Notes: generated by a model not told the origin, from the sequence alone. A stretch of DNA of 60,621 nucleotides from Falcatimonas sp. MSJ-15 (GCF_018918265.1 NZ_JAHLQC010000021.1:1-60621), one strand, 5' to 3'; shown: positions 17,969 to 27,853, counted from the stretch's first letter. Numbers and translations are program-made.

Positions 17969-19843
17969 CTAATCCTCCTTAGCTGTATCACAGTATTCCA
18001 TAATTCTCTCACTTATAGATTCACTGTCTATTTTTAATGCTTTTTTTAAGATATCAACATTACCATGCTCGACATAATCATCAGGCAATGCAATATTGAT
18101 AAGATCCATATCTATCTTCTCTACTTTCATAAACCTTGCTATAGCCATACCCATTCCACCGGATATAACATTTTCTTCCATTGTCACAAGTAGTCTATGC
18201 TCTTTATTAAGATATCTAATCATATCTTCATCAAATGGTTTTACAAATCTTGCATTAACAAGTGTTACATTATATCCAGCCATTTTTAGTCTATCTCTTA
18301 CTTCCACAGCTGTCTTTACCATATTACCTGCTGCAAATAATGCTATATCTGATTCTTCATATATCATCTCGCTCTTACCATATTCGATAGGTGCATAGAA
18401 TTCTCTAAGCCCTTTGTATGCTTCACCTCGTGGATATCTCACTGCTATCGGTGCTTCATAAGTCATTGCATAACGCATAAAATCTTTAAGTTCATACTTG
18501 TTCTTAGGTGCAAATACTGTCATATTAGGTATCTGCGATAAAAATGATAAATCAAATATTCCCTGATGTGTCTCACCATCATTACCAACAATTCCGGCTC
18601 TGTCAATTGCAAATATTACCGGAAGATTCTGTATACATACATCATGCAGAATCTGATCATATGCTCTTTGTAAAAATGACGAATATATCGCAACAACCGG
18701 TCTCATTCCACCTGCTGCAAGGCCTGCTGCAAAAGTAACTGCATGTTCCTCTGCTATTCCGACATCAAAAAATCTGTCCGGATATTCAGCCTGAAATCTC
18801 TTAAGCCCTGTTCCGTCTGGCATCGCTGCAGATATAGCGACAAGATTGTTATATTTTTCACCAAGTTCCATCATCATTTTTGAAAAAACATCTGTATAAT
18901 TGGCATTAACTTTTTTTACTTTTGGCAATCCTGTTTCTTTTACAAATGGTCCTACTCCATGGAAATGTGAAGGTCGCTTTTCAGCCGGTGCATATCCTTT
19001 TCCTTTTTTTGTAACAACATGTACCAAAACAGCATTATTTATCTTTTTTGCCACTTTAAATGCTTTGGTAAGCTGTTCTATATTATGTCCGTCAAATGGT
19101 CCAAGATAAGTTATTCCCATATCTTCAAACATCATACCTGGAACAACAAGCTGTTTAATGCCACTCTTAGTCGTTCGTATTGTCTCAACAAGTCTATCAC
19201 CATATACTGGTATCTTAGATATATTCTTAGCAACATTATTCTTAAGCCCATTATATGCCGATGCTCCTCGAATCTTGCCAAGTACAACTGACAAAGCTCC
19301 TACATTCTCTGATATTGACATATTGTTATCATTAAGAACCATTATGTAGTTCTTCTTGATATTGGCTGCATTATTAATAGCTTCTATCGCCATTCCTCCG
19401 GTAAGTGCACCATCTCCTATTACAGAGACAACATAATTATCTTCTCCTTTAAGATCTCTTGCATAAGCATAGCCAAGACCTGCTGAAAGTGATGTTGAGC
19501 TATGTCCTGTATTGAATGGATCACACTTGCTTTCTTTTCTCTTTGGAAATCCACTCATTCCTCCATAGCTTCTAAGTTCATCAAAGCCTGCTCTTCGTCC
19601 TGTGAGTATCTTATGCGTATATGCCTGATGACCTACATCCCATATTATCTTATCTTTTGGCAAATCAAAAGATAAATGAAGAGCCATTGTTAGTTCAACA
19701 ACACCAAGATTTGATGCAAGATGTCCACCTGTCTGACTTATCTTATCAATCAGAAACTCTCTTATCTCTGCTGCTAACTCATTATATTTCTCTGGTGGCA
19801 CATTCTTTATATCATTTTCCCTATTAATATTTTCAAGTATCAT
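17969..19843 (-). CDS. dxs: 1-deoxy-D-xylulose-5-phosphate synthase
   Basis: A TPP enzyme that condenses pyruvate with glyceraldehyde-3-phosphate, the first step of the MEP isoprenoid pathway. At 624 residues it is full length. GDGALTGGMAIEAINN is the TPP/magnesium motif; EEHAVTFAAG contains the glutamate that activates TPP. It directly follows ispA in the transcript, linking precursor supply to prenyl chain elongation. Confidence 0.98.
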   Translation of the reverse strand: MILENINRENDIKNVPPEKYNELAAEIREFLIDKISQTGGHLASNLGVVELTMALHLSFDLPKDKIIWDVGHQAYTHKILTGRRAGFDELRSYGGMSGFPKRKESKCDPFNTGHSSTSLSAGLGYAYARDLKGEDNYVVSVIGDGALTGGMAIEAINNAANIKKNYIMVLNDNNMSISENVGALSVVLGKIRGASAYNGLKNNVAKNISKIPVYGDRLVETIRTTKSGIKQLVVPGMMFEDMGITYLGPFDGHNIEQLTKAFKVAKKINNAVLVHVVTKKGKGYAPAEKRPSHFHGVGPFVKETGLPKVKKVNANYTDVFSKMMMELGEKYNNLVAISAAMPDGTGLKRFQAEYPDRFFDVGIAEEHAVTFAAGLAAGGMRPVVAIYSSFLQRAYDQILHDVCIQNLPVIFAIDRAGIVGNDGETHQGIFDLSFLSQIPNMTVFAPKNKYELKDFMRYAMTYEAPIAVRYPRGEAYKGLREFYAPIEYGKSEMIYEESDIALFAAGNMVKTAVEVRDRLKMAGYNVTLVNARFVKPFDEDMIRYLNKEHRLLVTMEENVISGGMGMAIARFMKVEKIDMDLINIALPDDYVEHGNVDILKKALKIDSESISERIMEYCDTAKED

Positions 19844-19863
19844 TATTTCCTCCTAACGAAGCA

Positions 19864-20775
19864 TTAACTTCTCCTATTAACAAGAGACATTACAAGTTCT
19901 ACAAGGAAATCTCTCTCTGATGTGTTATCACATTCAAGTTCCCTGATAATCTGAACTGCTTCGTTTGACATTCTATTAACTGTCTTTTTAGATATATCAA
20001 GACCTTTTAAGCTTACAAATGTAGTCTTTTTATTCTTCTCATCACTTAATATAGGCTTTCCAATCTCTTCAAAACTTCCTGTTACATCAAGTACATCATC
20101 TTGTATCTGAAATGCAAGTCCAATAAGTCTTGCTGCTTTTTCTATATTCAGTATATTCTCTTTGCCTGCATCTGCCATAACTGCTCCAACCATCATAGAA
20201 GCTTCTATAAGTGCAGAAGTCTTAAGCCTGAATATAAAATCAAGCTGTTCTTCAGACAGATTCATTCCATTAGACACAACATCAAGTGTCTGTCCACCTA
20301 TCATTCCATATATTCCGGCTTTTCCAAAAAGTACCTTTAGTGCTGTTATAACATCTGTCTTTGAAACATCTGGCACATCAAAAGCTTTTAGAGCTGTCTC
20401 AAAAGCATAGTTAAGAAGTCCATCACCTGCAAGTACGCCCAATGCCTCGCCATACTTGGCATGTGTTGTAAGCTTACCTCTTCTATACTTATCATCATCC
20501 ATAGCAGGAAGATCGTCATGAACCAGCGAATATGTGTGTACCATCTCAATTGCAGCAATGAATGGTCTTATCTTTTCATCACTATCTTTGTCATTACTAA
20601 ACATATTGAATACTGTTTTCATAATTAATGGACGAAGTCTCTTTCCTCCAGCTAATATGCTATAATTCATAGCTTCAATAACCGGTGCCTGATGACCTTC
20701 TTCCTTAGGTAGGTAATCATTAATCACTTCATCAATATATTTAACTCTTTCTTTTATCTCGTTATTAATGTTCAT
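19864..20775 (-). CDS. ispA: Polyprenyl (farnesyl/geranyl) diphosphate synthase
   Basis: Joins isopentenyl diphosphate to allylic diphosphates. Both aspartate-rich motifs are present: DDLPAMDDD and DDVLD. I start at the ATG at 20775 (303 aa) because GAGG lies 6 nt upstream; the ATG at 20781 abuts it. The gene overlaps the end of xseB by 11 bp. Product chain length cannot be read with certainty from sequence. Confidence 0.95.
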   Translation of the reverse strand: MNINNEIKERVKYIDEVINDYLPKEEGHQAPVIEAMNYSILAGGKRLRPLIMKTVFNMFSNDKDSDEKIRPFIAAIEMVHTYSLVHDDLPAMDDDKYRRGKLTTHAKYGEALGVLAGDGLLNYAFETALKAFDVPDVSKTDVITALKVLFGKAGIYGMIGGQTLDVVSNGMNLSEEQLDFIFRLKTSALIEASMMVGAVMADAGKENILNIEKAARLIGLAFQIQDDVLDVTGSFEEIGKPILSDEKNKKTTFVSLKGLDISKKTVNRMSNEAVQIIRELECDNTSERDFLVELVMSLVNRRS

Positions 20776-20968
20776 CTGCATCCTCTTCTTCCAATATTAT
20801 AATCTTCTTCTCTACTTTATCCAGTTGGTCATTACATATCTTTACAAGTTTTAATCCTTCATTGTATAACCTAAATGATTCATCAAGTGATATATCATTC
20901 TTAGCCAGTTCAACTGTAAGTTCATCAAGTCGCTTAAGTGCTTCTTCTATACTAATTGTCTTTGCCAT
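20765..20968 (-). CDS. xseB: Exodeoxyribonuclease VII small subunit
   Basis: A 67-residue helical protein with the family core FEEALKRL-like start (SIEEALKRLDELTVELA) and the SLDESFRLYNEGLKLV segment. It overlaps the 3' end of xseA by 17 bp and the start of ispA by 11 bp, indicating coupled translation with its large subunit. Confidence 0.95.
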   Translation of the reverse strand: MAKTISIEEALKRLDELTVELAKNDISLDESFRLYNEGLKLVKICNDQLDKVEKKIIILEEEDADEH

Positions 20969-22184
20969 GGCGGTTACTCCTTTTTATATTATGTTTATCA
21001 TCAACAGTTGCTTCAATCATACCATCTGCCATGTGAATATTAAGTCTGTCACCTTTTGTGATATTGTTAACTGAAGATATAGTATTCCCATTCTTATCTT
21101 CTACAACAGCATAGCCTTCACTAAGTTTTCTAAGTGGTGACAGACCATTAAGTCTCTCTGACAATAATACAAGCTCCTGTCTCTTAGAATCAAGCCTGTT
21201 CTTCATAAGTACATCAAGTCTGTCTGACAGACTCTGTACATACATTCTTCTCTCATTAAGCATATTAGACGGCGAAAGATGCGATAACTTAAGTTGTTTA
21301 TGTTCAAGTTCGTTTCTAAGTCTGTATATCTTATCTGACATAATATCTGCATATTGCTTTTTATATCCATCTATACAGCTCTCTAATATGCTTACATCCA
21401 TAACTGCAAGTTCTGCCGCAGCCGAAGGCGTAGGTGCTCTCATATCTGCGACAAAGTCAGCTATTGTAAAGTCGGTTTCATGTCCAACTGCTGATATAAC
21501 AGGTGTATTACAGTTAAATATAGCTCTTGCGACAACTTCTTCGTTAAATGCAAACAGATCCTCTAATGATCCGCCTCCACGACCAACAATTATAACATCA
21601 AGATTCATTGAATCAAGTTTCTTAATTCCTCTCTCTATGCTATGTGCTGCATATCTACCCTGAACAATTGCCGGATATAGATATAGCTGCACATAAGGGT
21701 TACGCCTTGTAGATATGTTAATTATATCTTGTATGGCTGCTCCTGTCTTTGCTGTAACTATTCCAATTCTCTGATTAATCTTTTTAACAGGCTTTTTATA
21801 TTCTGTAGCAAACATTCCCATCTCTTCGAGTTCTTTTTTTAGTCTCTCAAATCTAAGATATAGTTCGCCATCACCAGACTTTTCTATCTTCTTAGCATAT
21901 ATCTGATATTTACCATCCCGTTCATATACGCTTATAGTTCCGGTAACAATAACTTTATTACCATTCTCCATCTTAAAATCAAGTCCTGTATGTCTGTTCG
22001 AAGCAAACATAACTGCCGCCATCGTGCTGTCGCTATCTTTTAGTGTAAAATAAATATGACCCGATGTATGATACTTAAGGTTGCTAATCTCACCACTTAT
22101 GCTTACTTTATTAAGTACAAAATCCTGCATAAACATATTCTTAATGTATCCATTTATCTGTCCGACAGTATATACGCTTCCCAT
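20952..22184 (-). CDS. xseA: Exodeoxyribonuclease VII large subunit
   Basis: The catalytic subunit of ExoVII, which degrades single-stranded DNA. The N-terminal OB-fold (residues 5-100, with SGEISNLKYHTSGHIYFTLKD) is followed by the nuclease domain with VIIVGRGGGSLEDL and SAVGHETDFTIADFVAD. At 410 residues it is full length. AAGGAG precedes the ATG. Confidence 0.97.
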   Translation of the reverse strand: MGSVYTVGQINGYIKNMFMQDFVLNKVSISGEISNLKYHTSGHIYFTLKDSDSTMAAVMFASNRHTGLDFKMENGNKVIVTGTISVYERDGKYQIYAKKIEKSGDGELYLRFERLKKELEEMGMFATEYKKPVKKINQRIGIVTAKTGAAIQDIINISTRRNPYVQLYLYPAIVQGRYAAHSIERGIKKLDSMNLDVIIVGRGGGSLEDLFAFNEEVVARAIFNCNTPVISAVGHETDFTIADFVADMRAPTPSAAAELAVMDVSILESCIDGYKKQYADIMSDKIYRLRNELEHKQLKLSHLSPSNMLNERRMYVQSLSDRLDVLMKNRLDSKRQELVLLSERLNGLSPLRKLSEGYAVVEDKNGNTISSVNNITKGDRLNIHMADGMIEATVDDKHNIKRSNRHGKDN

Positions 22185-22235
22185 ATTATCTCCTTCTTAT
22201 TAATCAGTCCTCTTATATCAGTCCTTTGTGAACTA

Positions 22236-22257
22236 CCCATCACCTAAAGGTAGTGGG
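22236..22257. mobile_element. Orphan IS605-type end palindrome between nusB and xseA
   Basis: CCCATCACCT, an AA loop and AGGTAGTGGG form a 10-bp hairpin with one wobble and one mismatch. The core matches the palindrome at 5123-5142 (ACCTAAAGGTAGTGG shared), and on the minus strand both are followed by AGTT-x-ACA. There is no T-tract, so it is not a standard terminator. Confidence 0.4.
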
Positions 22258-22266
22258 GTTTACGCT

Positions 22267-22665
22267 CTAGTTTATAAAATTCTTAAGAACACCATTAACG
22301 AATGCTGGTGCATTGTCACCACTGAATTTCTTGGCAAGTTCAATTGCTTCATTAACTGATACTTTTGCAGGAATCTTATTATCAAATTCAATCTCATATA
22401 TTGCAAGTCTTATAATTGAAAGTTCAACTTTACCAAATCTGTCTGTCTTCCAACCTTGTGTCTTCTCATTAATCTTACTATCAATATATGGGATTTTATC
22501 AATTATATTGCTTACTCTCTCTCTTATCTCATCTTTTTCTCTGTCTGTAAGCTCTTCACTATCTTCTAAATAGAGCACATCCTGTTCATCTAACTCTTCT
22601 GGATCATGAAATTCTACACGAAACAGCATCTTAAAAACATGTTCTCTATATTCTCTTCTTGTCAT
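22267..22665 (-). CDS. nusB: Transcription antitermination factor NusB
   Basis: An all-helical RNA-binding protein that, with NusE, supports rRNA antitermination. The 132-residue product starts TRREYREHVFKMLF and ends with AKKFSGDNAPAFVNGVL, both family hallmarks. The ATG at 22665 has AGGAGG 6 nt upstream; the longer frame is not supported. It follows the Asp23 gene and leads the xseA-dxs block. Confidence 0.96.
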   Translation of the reverse strand: MTRREYREHVFKMLFRVEFHDPEELDEQDVLYLEDSEELTDREKDEIRERVSNIIDKIPYIDSKINEKTQGWKTDRFGKVELSIIRLAIYEIEFDNKIPAKVSVNEAIELAKKFSGDNAPAFVNGVLKNFIN

Positions 22666-22831
22666 ATAAACCTCCTGCGGCACATGCCATATTACTAAAA
22701 CTATCTTAATATAATTCATTGCATAATAGCATCTAATCTGCATTACAATGATTGTCATACTAAAAGGGCGTCTTATACACAGACACCCTTATTATACATT
22801 AACACGTACAATATAAAAAGTAAATTTTGTA

Positions 22832-23221
22832 TTAATTACTTTTCTCCATGCTTACACTTGCAATTCTGATATTAACTTCAGAAACATTAAGTCCTGTCAT
22901 TGTCTCAATAGCTGACTTAACTTTATCCTGAACTTTAGCAGAAACTACTGGTATACTATAACCGAATTCAAGATTAAGTGCAAGATCTACTGTTACTGAA
23001 CCTGGTGCTACCGCAACCTTAACACCTTTTGATAAATTCTTCATTCCAAGTTTGCTTACAAGTTCGTTAGTAATATTACCTGCCATTGATGCAACACCTT
23101 CAACTTCAGTTGCTGCAAGACCTGCAATAATCGCAACTACTTCATCAGCTATCTGTACTTCGCCAATCTGACCATTCTCGTGTATTTTATAAGTATTTCT
23201 ATTATTACTCTCTTTAGACAT
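22832..23221 (-). CDS. Asp23/Gls24 family protein
   Basis: A 129-residue protein of the DUF322 family, with IADEVVAIIAGLAATEVEGVASM and the alternating VDLALNLEFGYSIPVVSAKVQ. Such proteins sit between spoIIIAH and nusB in many Clostridia and are linked to envelope homeostasis, but the function is not settled. AGGAGG precedes the ATG. Confidence 0.92.
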   Translation of the reverse strand: MSKESNNRNTYKIHENGQIGEVQIADEVVAIIAGLAATEVEGVASMAGNITNELVSKLGMKNLSKGVKVAVAPGSVTVDLALNLEFGYSIPVVSAKVQDKVKSAIETMTGLNVSEVNIRIASVSMEKSN

Positions 23222-23307
23222 CTTGTAATACCTCCTGTTTTTTAATTATTCATAAGTCACATATATGTACATTATAACAAAATATATTTATTTTGCAAAT
23301 CAAAAAA

Positions 23308-23988
23308 TTATTCTGTCGTATTTTCACCTTTAGTAACTTCTTCACCCATTGGTACTATTGTTATTTTATCAGCTGTAACGCCTGTTTTTCTCTTAATAAT
23401 GTCTTCTATCTGAACAATATTATCATCATTAACATAAGCCATATCAATCACTATGTCAGCCTTATCGTCACTTATAGAGACTATTGAATCATAAAACCCC
23501 TGACTTTTTAGCATTGTCTCTGCTGCATTTTCCCTCTCCATTATGTCAGTAATTGCTAACATCTGGTCAATCGCTGCTGTTTTTTGCTGTTCCATTATAT
23601 CCGGATTATTAATTATAGATAAGAGAGTTTCCTTATTCTTTGCTCTTGTCTGTTCTCTCTCAAGCTTTATACTGCTTACAATGCCTGTTGCACTAGTACT
23701 TGTAAGAACTGCACTTCCCGGATCTACTAGACTTATACTGTCAGGATCCGGATCAACATCGTTTACAGCTACTTCTTTTTTATCACTAAGAGTACTTTGT
23801 ACACTGCTATCATATGTAGTATTAGCTGATAACTCATCTGTTGCATCATATTCTATCTCTTCCATAACATTATGATATTCTTCATCCTTTGATGGAAGAG
23901 CACTACTGCATCTTATATATCCTGCTACTGCTATTAATACTGCAAGTGCAGATATTATAACCTGATTTTTCTTTATTCCTTTCTTCAC
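23308..23988 (-). CDS. spoIIIAH: Stage III sporulation protein AH
   Basis: A mother-cell membrane protein whose extracellular domain pairs with forespore SpoIIQ to build the intercellular channel. It has one N-terminal membrane segment (residues 10-26) and a C-terminal YscJ/FliF-like domain (KSQGFYDSIVSISDD and DIVIDMAYVN). The start is GTG with a GGGGG site 8 nt upstream. A Ser/Asp/Thr-rich linker precedes the domain. It is the last spoIIIA gene. Confidence 0.95.
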   Translation of the reverse strand: MKKGIKKNQVIISALAVLIAVAGYIRCSSALPSKDEEYHNVMEEIEYDATDELSANTTYDSSVQSTLSDKKEVAVNDVDPDPDSISLVDPGSAVLTSTSATGIVSSIKLEREQTRAKNKETLLSIINNPDIMEQQKTAAIDQMLAITDIMERENAAETMLKSQGFYDSIVSISDDKADIVIDMAYVNDDNIVQIEDIIKRKTGVTADKITIVPMGEEVTKGENTTE

Positions 23989-24005
23989 TATGATTACCCC
24001 CTGGA

Positions 24006-24635
24006 CTATTTATATTTCATTACTTTGATCTTATTACTCTCAATGCCAAAAAGAGCTTTTGCTGCATCATTTATCTCTTTTTCAATAACCGGATTATCAC
24101 CACCTTCACTAATAATAAGAACCCCACATACTTCTGGCATATCTTCTTTTATAAGATATGGTACTTCTCCTTCATATATTGCATTCTTCTTCTCACTATT
24201 TTGCATAATCTGCCTTGTTCCTCCATTTGAATCAGTCTCTTTCGTAATGCTCTCACTTACTTCGACATCACTATATATGTATTTTTCTCCATTATTTTTA
24301 AGTGTAATCATAACTTCAACTTTGCCTGCACCATTTACTTTAAGCAGACATTCCTCTAATCTGTTCTCAAGATATGTTATATATTCTGTTGTAGTATATG
24401 CTTTATTGCTATCTTTATATGATACATTTTCACTCTGCCACGCAACATCTTCATTATCACCACTATTATCATCTCCACTAATATCATTAAGACTCTCAAG
24501 TGGTGTTGCAAGAATTATTATCGCAATTCCTGCCATAATGCACATAAGTATCTTATTAAATGTAATCTTCTTAAGAATGCTATCTTTAATTCCTGATATC
24601 TGGTTACTTTTTAAAAGATCTTTATTAATATTCAT
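24006..24635 (-). CDS. spoIIIAG: Stage III sporulation protein AG
   Basis: Forms a large ring in the SpoIIIA-SpoIIQ channel. The 209 residues comprise one membrane segment (about 30-46) and a secretin-like ring domain with LLKVNGAGKVEVMITL and CGVLIISEGGDNP. Length is normal. It lies 17 bp upstream of spoIIIAH in the transcript. Confidence 0.94.
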   Translation of the reverse strand: MNINKDLLKSNQISGIKDSILKKITFNKILMCIMAGIAIIILATPLESLNDISGDDNSGDNEDVAWQSENVSYKDSNKAYTTTEYITYLENRLEECLLKVNGAGKVEVMITLKNNGEKYIYSDVEVSESITKETDSNGGTRQIMQNSEKKNAIYEGEVPYLIKEDMPEVCGVLIISEGGDNPVIEKEINDAAKALFGIESNKIKVMKYK

Positions 24636-24668
24636 ATGCCACCTGCTTAATTCTATGCTAAGATTTTA

Positions 24669-25253
24669 TTATTTTTCAAATTGTATATTCACCTGACTCT
24701 CATCTATGCCAAAATAAGTATATATCTTGTTAATGACTTCTATCTGTTTTGGAGTATATTCTACTTTTTTATATTCACAAGCAACATCTTCTACATCAAT
24801 ACCACTATTGTTCTTATATGCGTATACCGACAATACTATGTCTATTCTATTATCATCTGTATATTCAAACTTCTTTACATAATAATCATAATCTGCTATT
24901 AATTCATTAATTTTCTCTTTGAATGCCATTGTATATATACTATTTTCATTTTTATCATAATCATTCCATACTTCCTCTACATATTCATCACTCATATATG
25001 TCTTCATAATATTATTTGGTAAATCTTTTTCTTCACTTACATATTCATCAATCTTTTTATGCAAATTATATTCAAATATTCCTTCGCTATGTATAAGCAC
25101 CATAACCGGTCTTATGACAACCAGTATCATAATAATTCCAATCGTCATATCTGCATATTTTGAATATTTATCATTAGGAATTATTTTCTTAAAAAAAGAT
25201 ACAAATAAAGATACACATGCTATCTGCTTAACATAATCTGTTATCCATTCCAT
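24669..25253 (-). CDS. spoIIIAF: Stage III sporulation protein AF
   Basis: A membrane protein of the channel complex. It has two N-terminal membrane segments (WITDYVKQIACVSLFVSF and MTIGIIMILVVIRPVMVLI) and a C-terminal soluble domain ending GIDESQVNIQF. At 194 residues it fits the family. A 74-bp gap separates it from spoIIIAE. Confidence 0.9.
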   Translation of the reverse strand: MEWITDYVKQIACVSLFVSFFKKIIPNDKYSKYADMTIGIIMILVVIRPVMVLIHSEGIFEYNLHKKIDEYVSEEKDLPNNIMKTYMSDEYVEEVWNDYDKNENSIYTMAFKEKINELIADYDYYVKKFEYTDDNRIDIVLSVYAYKNNSGIDVEDVACEYKKVEYTPKQIEVINKIYTYFGIDESQVNIQFEK

Positions 25254-25327
25254 CTTACTCCGCCTCTATCTAGTAGCAACATAGTTATAATTATTATCAT
25301 TCATAATTCAATTAATAATACAATTAA

Positions 25328-26707
25328 TTATCCACTAAACGATACACATACAAGACCTATTGTAATCATAAAAATTGCAAGTACTGTAAATATGCATTTT
25401 AAAATAAGCATTGCACTGCATGATGTGTCTGATATAATATTCACAATTTTTTTATCAGCTACGGGTTCTATTATTGCACTTATAAGCATGTACATTAATA
25501 TATATATTCCAATCTTAATAACCGGTAAGGCAATTATCACTGCCATAACAAGAAGTCCGGCAAAGCCCGCTCCATTGCGAACCATTACAGCTGCTCCATT
25601 AATACTGTCAGCAAGTCCACCTGCTATATTACCGGCTCCGGGAATCAGTTTTATGACATTAATAATCATATTTTTTTTAGCTGTAACTATAGGCTGTGAC
25701 ATCTGCTTTACAACATTCATTCCAATTACTCCGGTTATTATAATCCGTAACGAATATTCTGTACATTTCTTAACCAGTTCTGCCATCTTGCCAAACATTG
25801 TACCTGTTATCTCATTAATATATGTTATTAGCATATAAAGACATGGCATCTTTAACAACACTCCTGATATAATCACGTTAACAAGCCATATTATAAGCAG
25901 TGCTATCTCATAATATACGGGCATCATCTGCGTTCTATCCACTAATGTAACTGATAAAAAATATGCCGGTAAAAGCACTTTCATAAATTCTGTCATCTTT
26001 GCACATATCTCTACTGCTTCTTTATATATTGTTATAAAACCTGTACTAATTACACCAGCAAGCATAAGAATGATTATATAAAAAGATGCATCTGTTACTT
26101 TTGCTTTTACAAATACATTTTGAACATTCGCAATAAATGCTGATATTACAGCTATTATAATTATTGTTTTTATCTGACCTTTCTGGTTTACAAACTGTTG
26201 TCTAATTGATTCTGTGAATTCTGATAAGCATACTTTAAGATAATTTTTATCACCACCTTTTACTATTTTATATACAATTTCGCTAAATACTATTCCTTCT
26301 TCTCTTGACACTTTATCCACATTACTAAAATTGAGTAAATCTATTAATTCTTCTATATATGTATCTTCTTCATATATCTCTTCTTCATATATCTCTTCAT
26401 CTTTTATCTCTTTAACTTTTATTTCTTCATTTTTCATCTCTTTATTATCTGCATCATTTATATAATCTTCTTGTTTAATATCTTCATTATTAATATCTAC
26501 CTTATCTATTATACAAGTTTCCTGTTCTCTTTTTAATATATTGTTCTTTTGTGAATTTTTTTCTATTGTATTAATTGTAGAATACTTATGTATATCACTT
26601 ATCAGACATCTGCTGCTTGCCATTACATAACACATATTTGCTTTAGCAGATATTAGAATTATCATTAGAATTATATTGATTTTTATTATTTTTTTTAATA
26701 TATTCAC
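25328..26707 (-). CDS. spoIIIAE: Stage III sporulation protein AE (N-terminally extended)
   Basis: A polytopic membrane protein of the SpoIIIA complex, with about eight hydrophobic segments in the C-terminal two thirds (for example KLIPGAGNIAGGLADSING). The GTG start lies 3 nt after the spoIIIAD stop. At 459 residues it is longer than the roughly 400 usual. The surplus is an acidic stretch around residues 70-115 with NEEIKVKEIKDEEIYEEE-type repeats. The first 30 residues look like a signal peptide. Confidence 0.94.
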   Translation of the reverse strand: MNILKKIIKINIILMIILISAKANMCYVMASSRCLISDIHKYSTINTIEKNSQKNNILKREQETCIIDKVDINNEDIKQEDYINDADNKEMKNEEIKVKEIKDEEIYEEEIYEEDTYIEELIDLLNFSNVDKVSREEGIVFSEIVYKIVKGGDKNYLKVCLSEFTESIRQQFVNQKGQIKTIIIIAVISAFIANVQNVFVKAKVTDASFYIIILMLAGVISTGFITIYKEAVEICAKMTEFMKVLLPAYFLSVTLVDRTQMMPVYYEIALLIIWLVNVIISGVLLKMPCLYMLITYINEITGTMFGKMAELVKKCTEYSLRIIITGVIGMNVVKQMSQPIVTAKKNMIINVIKLIPGAGNIAGGLADSINGAAVMVRNGAGFAGLLVMAVIIALPVIKIGIYILMYMLISAIIEPVADKKIVNIISDTSCSAMLILKCIFTVLAIFMITIGLVCVSFSG

Positions 26708-26710
26708 TAT

Positions 26711-27085
26711 TCACATTCCTGTAATTGTCTCAAATAATGCTAATAATACCGGTATGCTTATTGTAAGTATTGACATTCTTCCAATCATCTCAATCTGACT
26801 TGCAATAGTTCGAAATCCTGCATCTTCACACATTGTTGATGTGATATCAGATATATAGGATATTCCTGCAATTTTTATCATTATTACAATATAATCCGGA
26901 TTAATATCAATGTATTGTTGTAATTCTTCTAAACTGTTTTTTATTATCATAAATCTTGATATTACCATAAATATAAGTATTATTCCTGCTGCAAAACTTA
27001 TATATACAGCATATTCACTTTTACTATTCTTAAATTGCATTGCAAATAATATTGCTACTATTCCTGTAATTGCTGCCTTTAACAT
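26711..27085 (-). CDS. spoIIIAD: Stage III sporulation protein AD
   Basis: A 124-residue membrane protein with about four hydrophobic helices and the family segment DAGFRTIASQIEMIGRMSIL. GGGTGA precedes the ATG. It lies 36 bp from spoIIIAC. Confidence 0.94.
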   Translation of the reverse strand: MLKAAITGIVAILFAMQFKNSKSEYAVYISFAAGIILIFMVISRFMIIKNSLEELQQYIDINPDYIVIMIKIAGISYISDITSTMCEDAGFRTIASQIEMIGRMSILTISIPVLLALFETITGM

Positions 27086-27121
27086 ATCTCACCCTTTTAA
27101 TTGTCTATATCTTTATTATCA

Positions 27122-27316
27122 TTACAATACAAACAGTTCTTTAATTGTCTCGAATAACTCATATATATATGGGACAAGCCAAAACAGGACTATAACAAGT
27201 CCTGCCAGGCTTGCTAAAAATGCATGTTCTTCTCTTCCACTATGTTTTAAAACCTGACTTATAACTGATACAAGGATTCCTACTGCTGCTATCTTAAATA
27301 TTATGCCAATCTCCAT
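27122..27316 (-). CDS. spoIIIAC: Stage III sporulation protein AC
   Basis: A 64-residue membrane protein, the usual size, with two hydrophobic helices and the conserved HSGREEHAFLASLAGL loop between them. AGGAG precedes the ATG. It lies 15 bp after spoIIIAB. Confidence 0.95.
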   Translation of the reverse strand: MEIGIIFKIAAVGILVSVISQVLKHSGREEHAFLASLAGLVIVLFWLVPYIYELFETIKELFVL

Positions 27317-27331
27317 TATCTCCTCCAGGTA

Positions 27332-27853
27332 CTATACTATAAGCAGTACTATAAATATTCCGGTTAATATACCACATACATTATAGATCTTACATTTTTC
27401 ATCTGTTTTTGATGTGAGTGATTTTATATCTTCGTCAAGACTTTCCAGATATAGATCTATATTACTAATCTGACTTTCAACATCAAGAAAACCAATATTC
27501 TCTCCAAAATCTAAAAGTCGATTCAGTTCTTCTCTTGACAAATCTGAATTATTCTTAAGTTCAATAATTCCATCTCTCCATATCTCTTTAAATTCTCTCT
27601 TGTCATTCTCTTTAATTCCTTTAAGTACTGTATTAAGCATTATATCTATCTTATCGCCACTTCGCCCAAGTATATTCTTAAGTGCTTCATCTATTGGTGT
27701 CTTGTGATATCTTATCTCTCCTCTTAACAGAATAAGGAATTGTTTTACCATCTTTAATTGAGCTATTCTCTCTTTGTAGTTATTACCAAGTTTGAACCCG
27801 GCAACTGTAGAAAATGCAATTACAAGTACTGAACCAATAATCTTCATATACAT
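27332..27853 (-). CDS. spoIIIAB: Stage III sporulation protein AB
   Basis: A 173-residue protein with short hydrophobic helices at each end and a helical cytoplasmic domain containing LLRGEIRYHKTPIDEAL. The ATG at 27853 has AAGGGGG 9 nt upstream. It normally follows spoIIIAA directly; here a citrate synthase gene and its terminator intervene, so this and the later spoIIIA genes need a separate promoter or readthrough. Confidence 0.94.
   Translation of the reverse strand: MYMKIIGSVLVIAFSTVAGFKLGNNYKERIAQLKMVKQFLILLRGEIRYHKTPIDEALKNILGRSGDKIDIMLNTVLKGIKENDKREFKEIWRDGIIELKNNSDLSREELNRLLDFGENIGFLDVESQISNIDLYLESLDEDIKSLTSKTDEKCKIYNVCGILTGIFIVLLIV

Noticed and set aside
22236..22257. Intrinsic terminator between nusB and xseA
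   Set aside because: The stem is followed by no U run on either strand, and its sequence matches the dispersed palindrome at 5123-5142.
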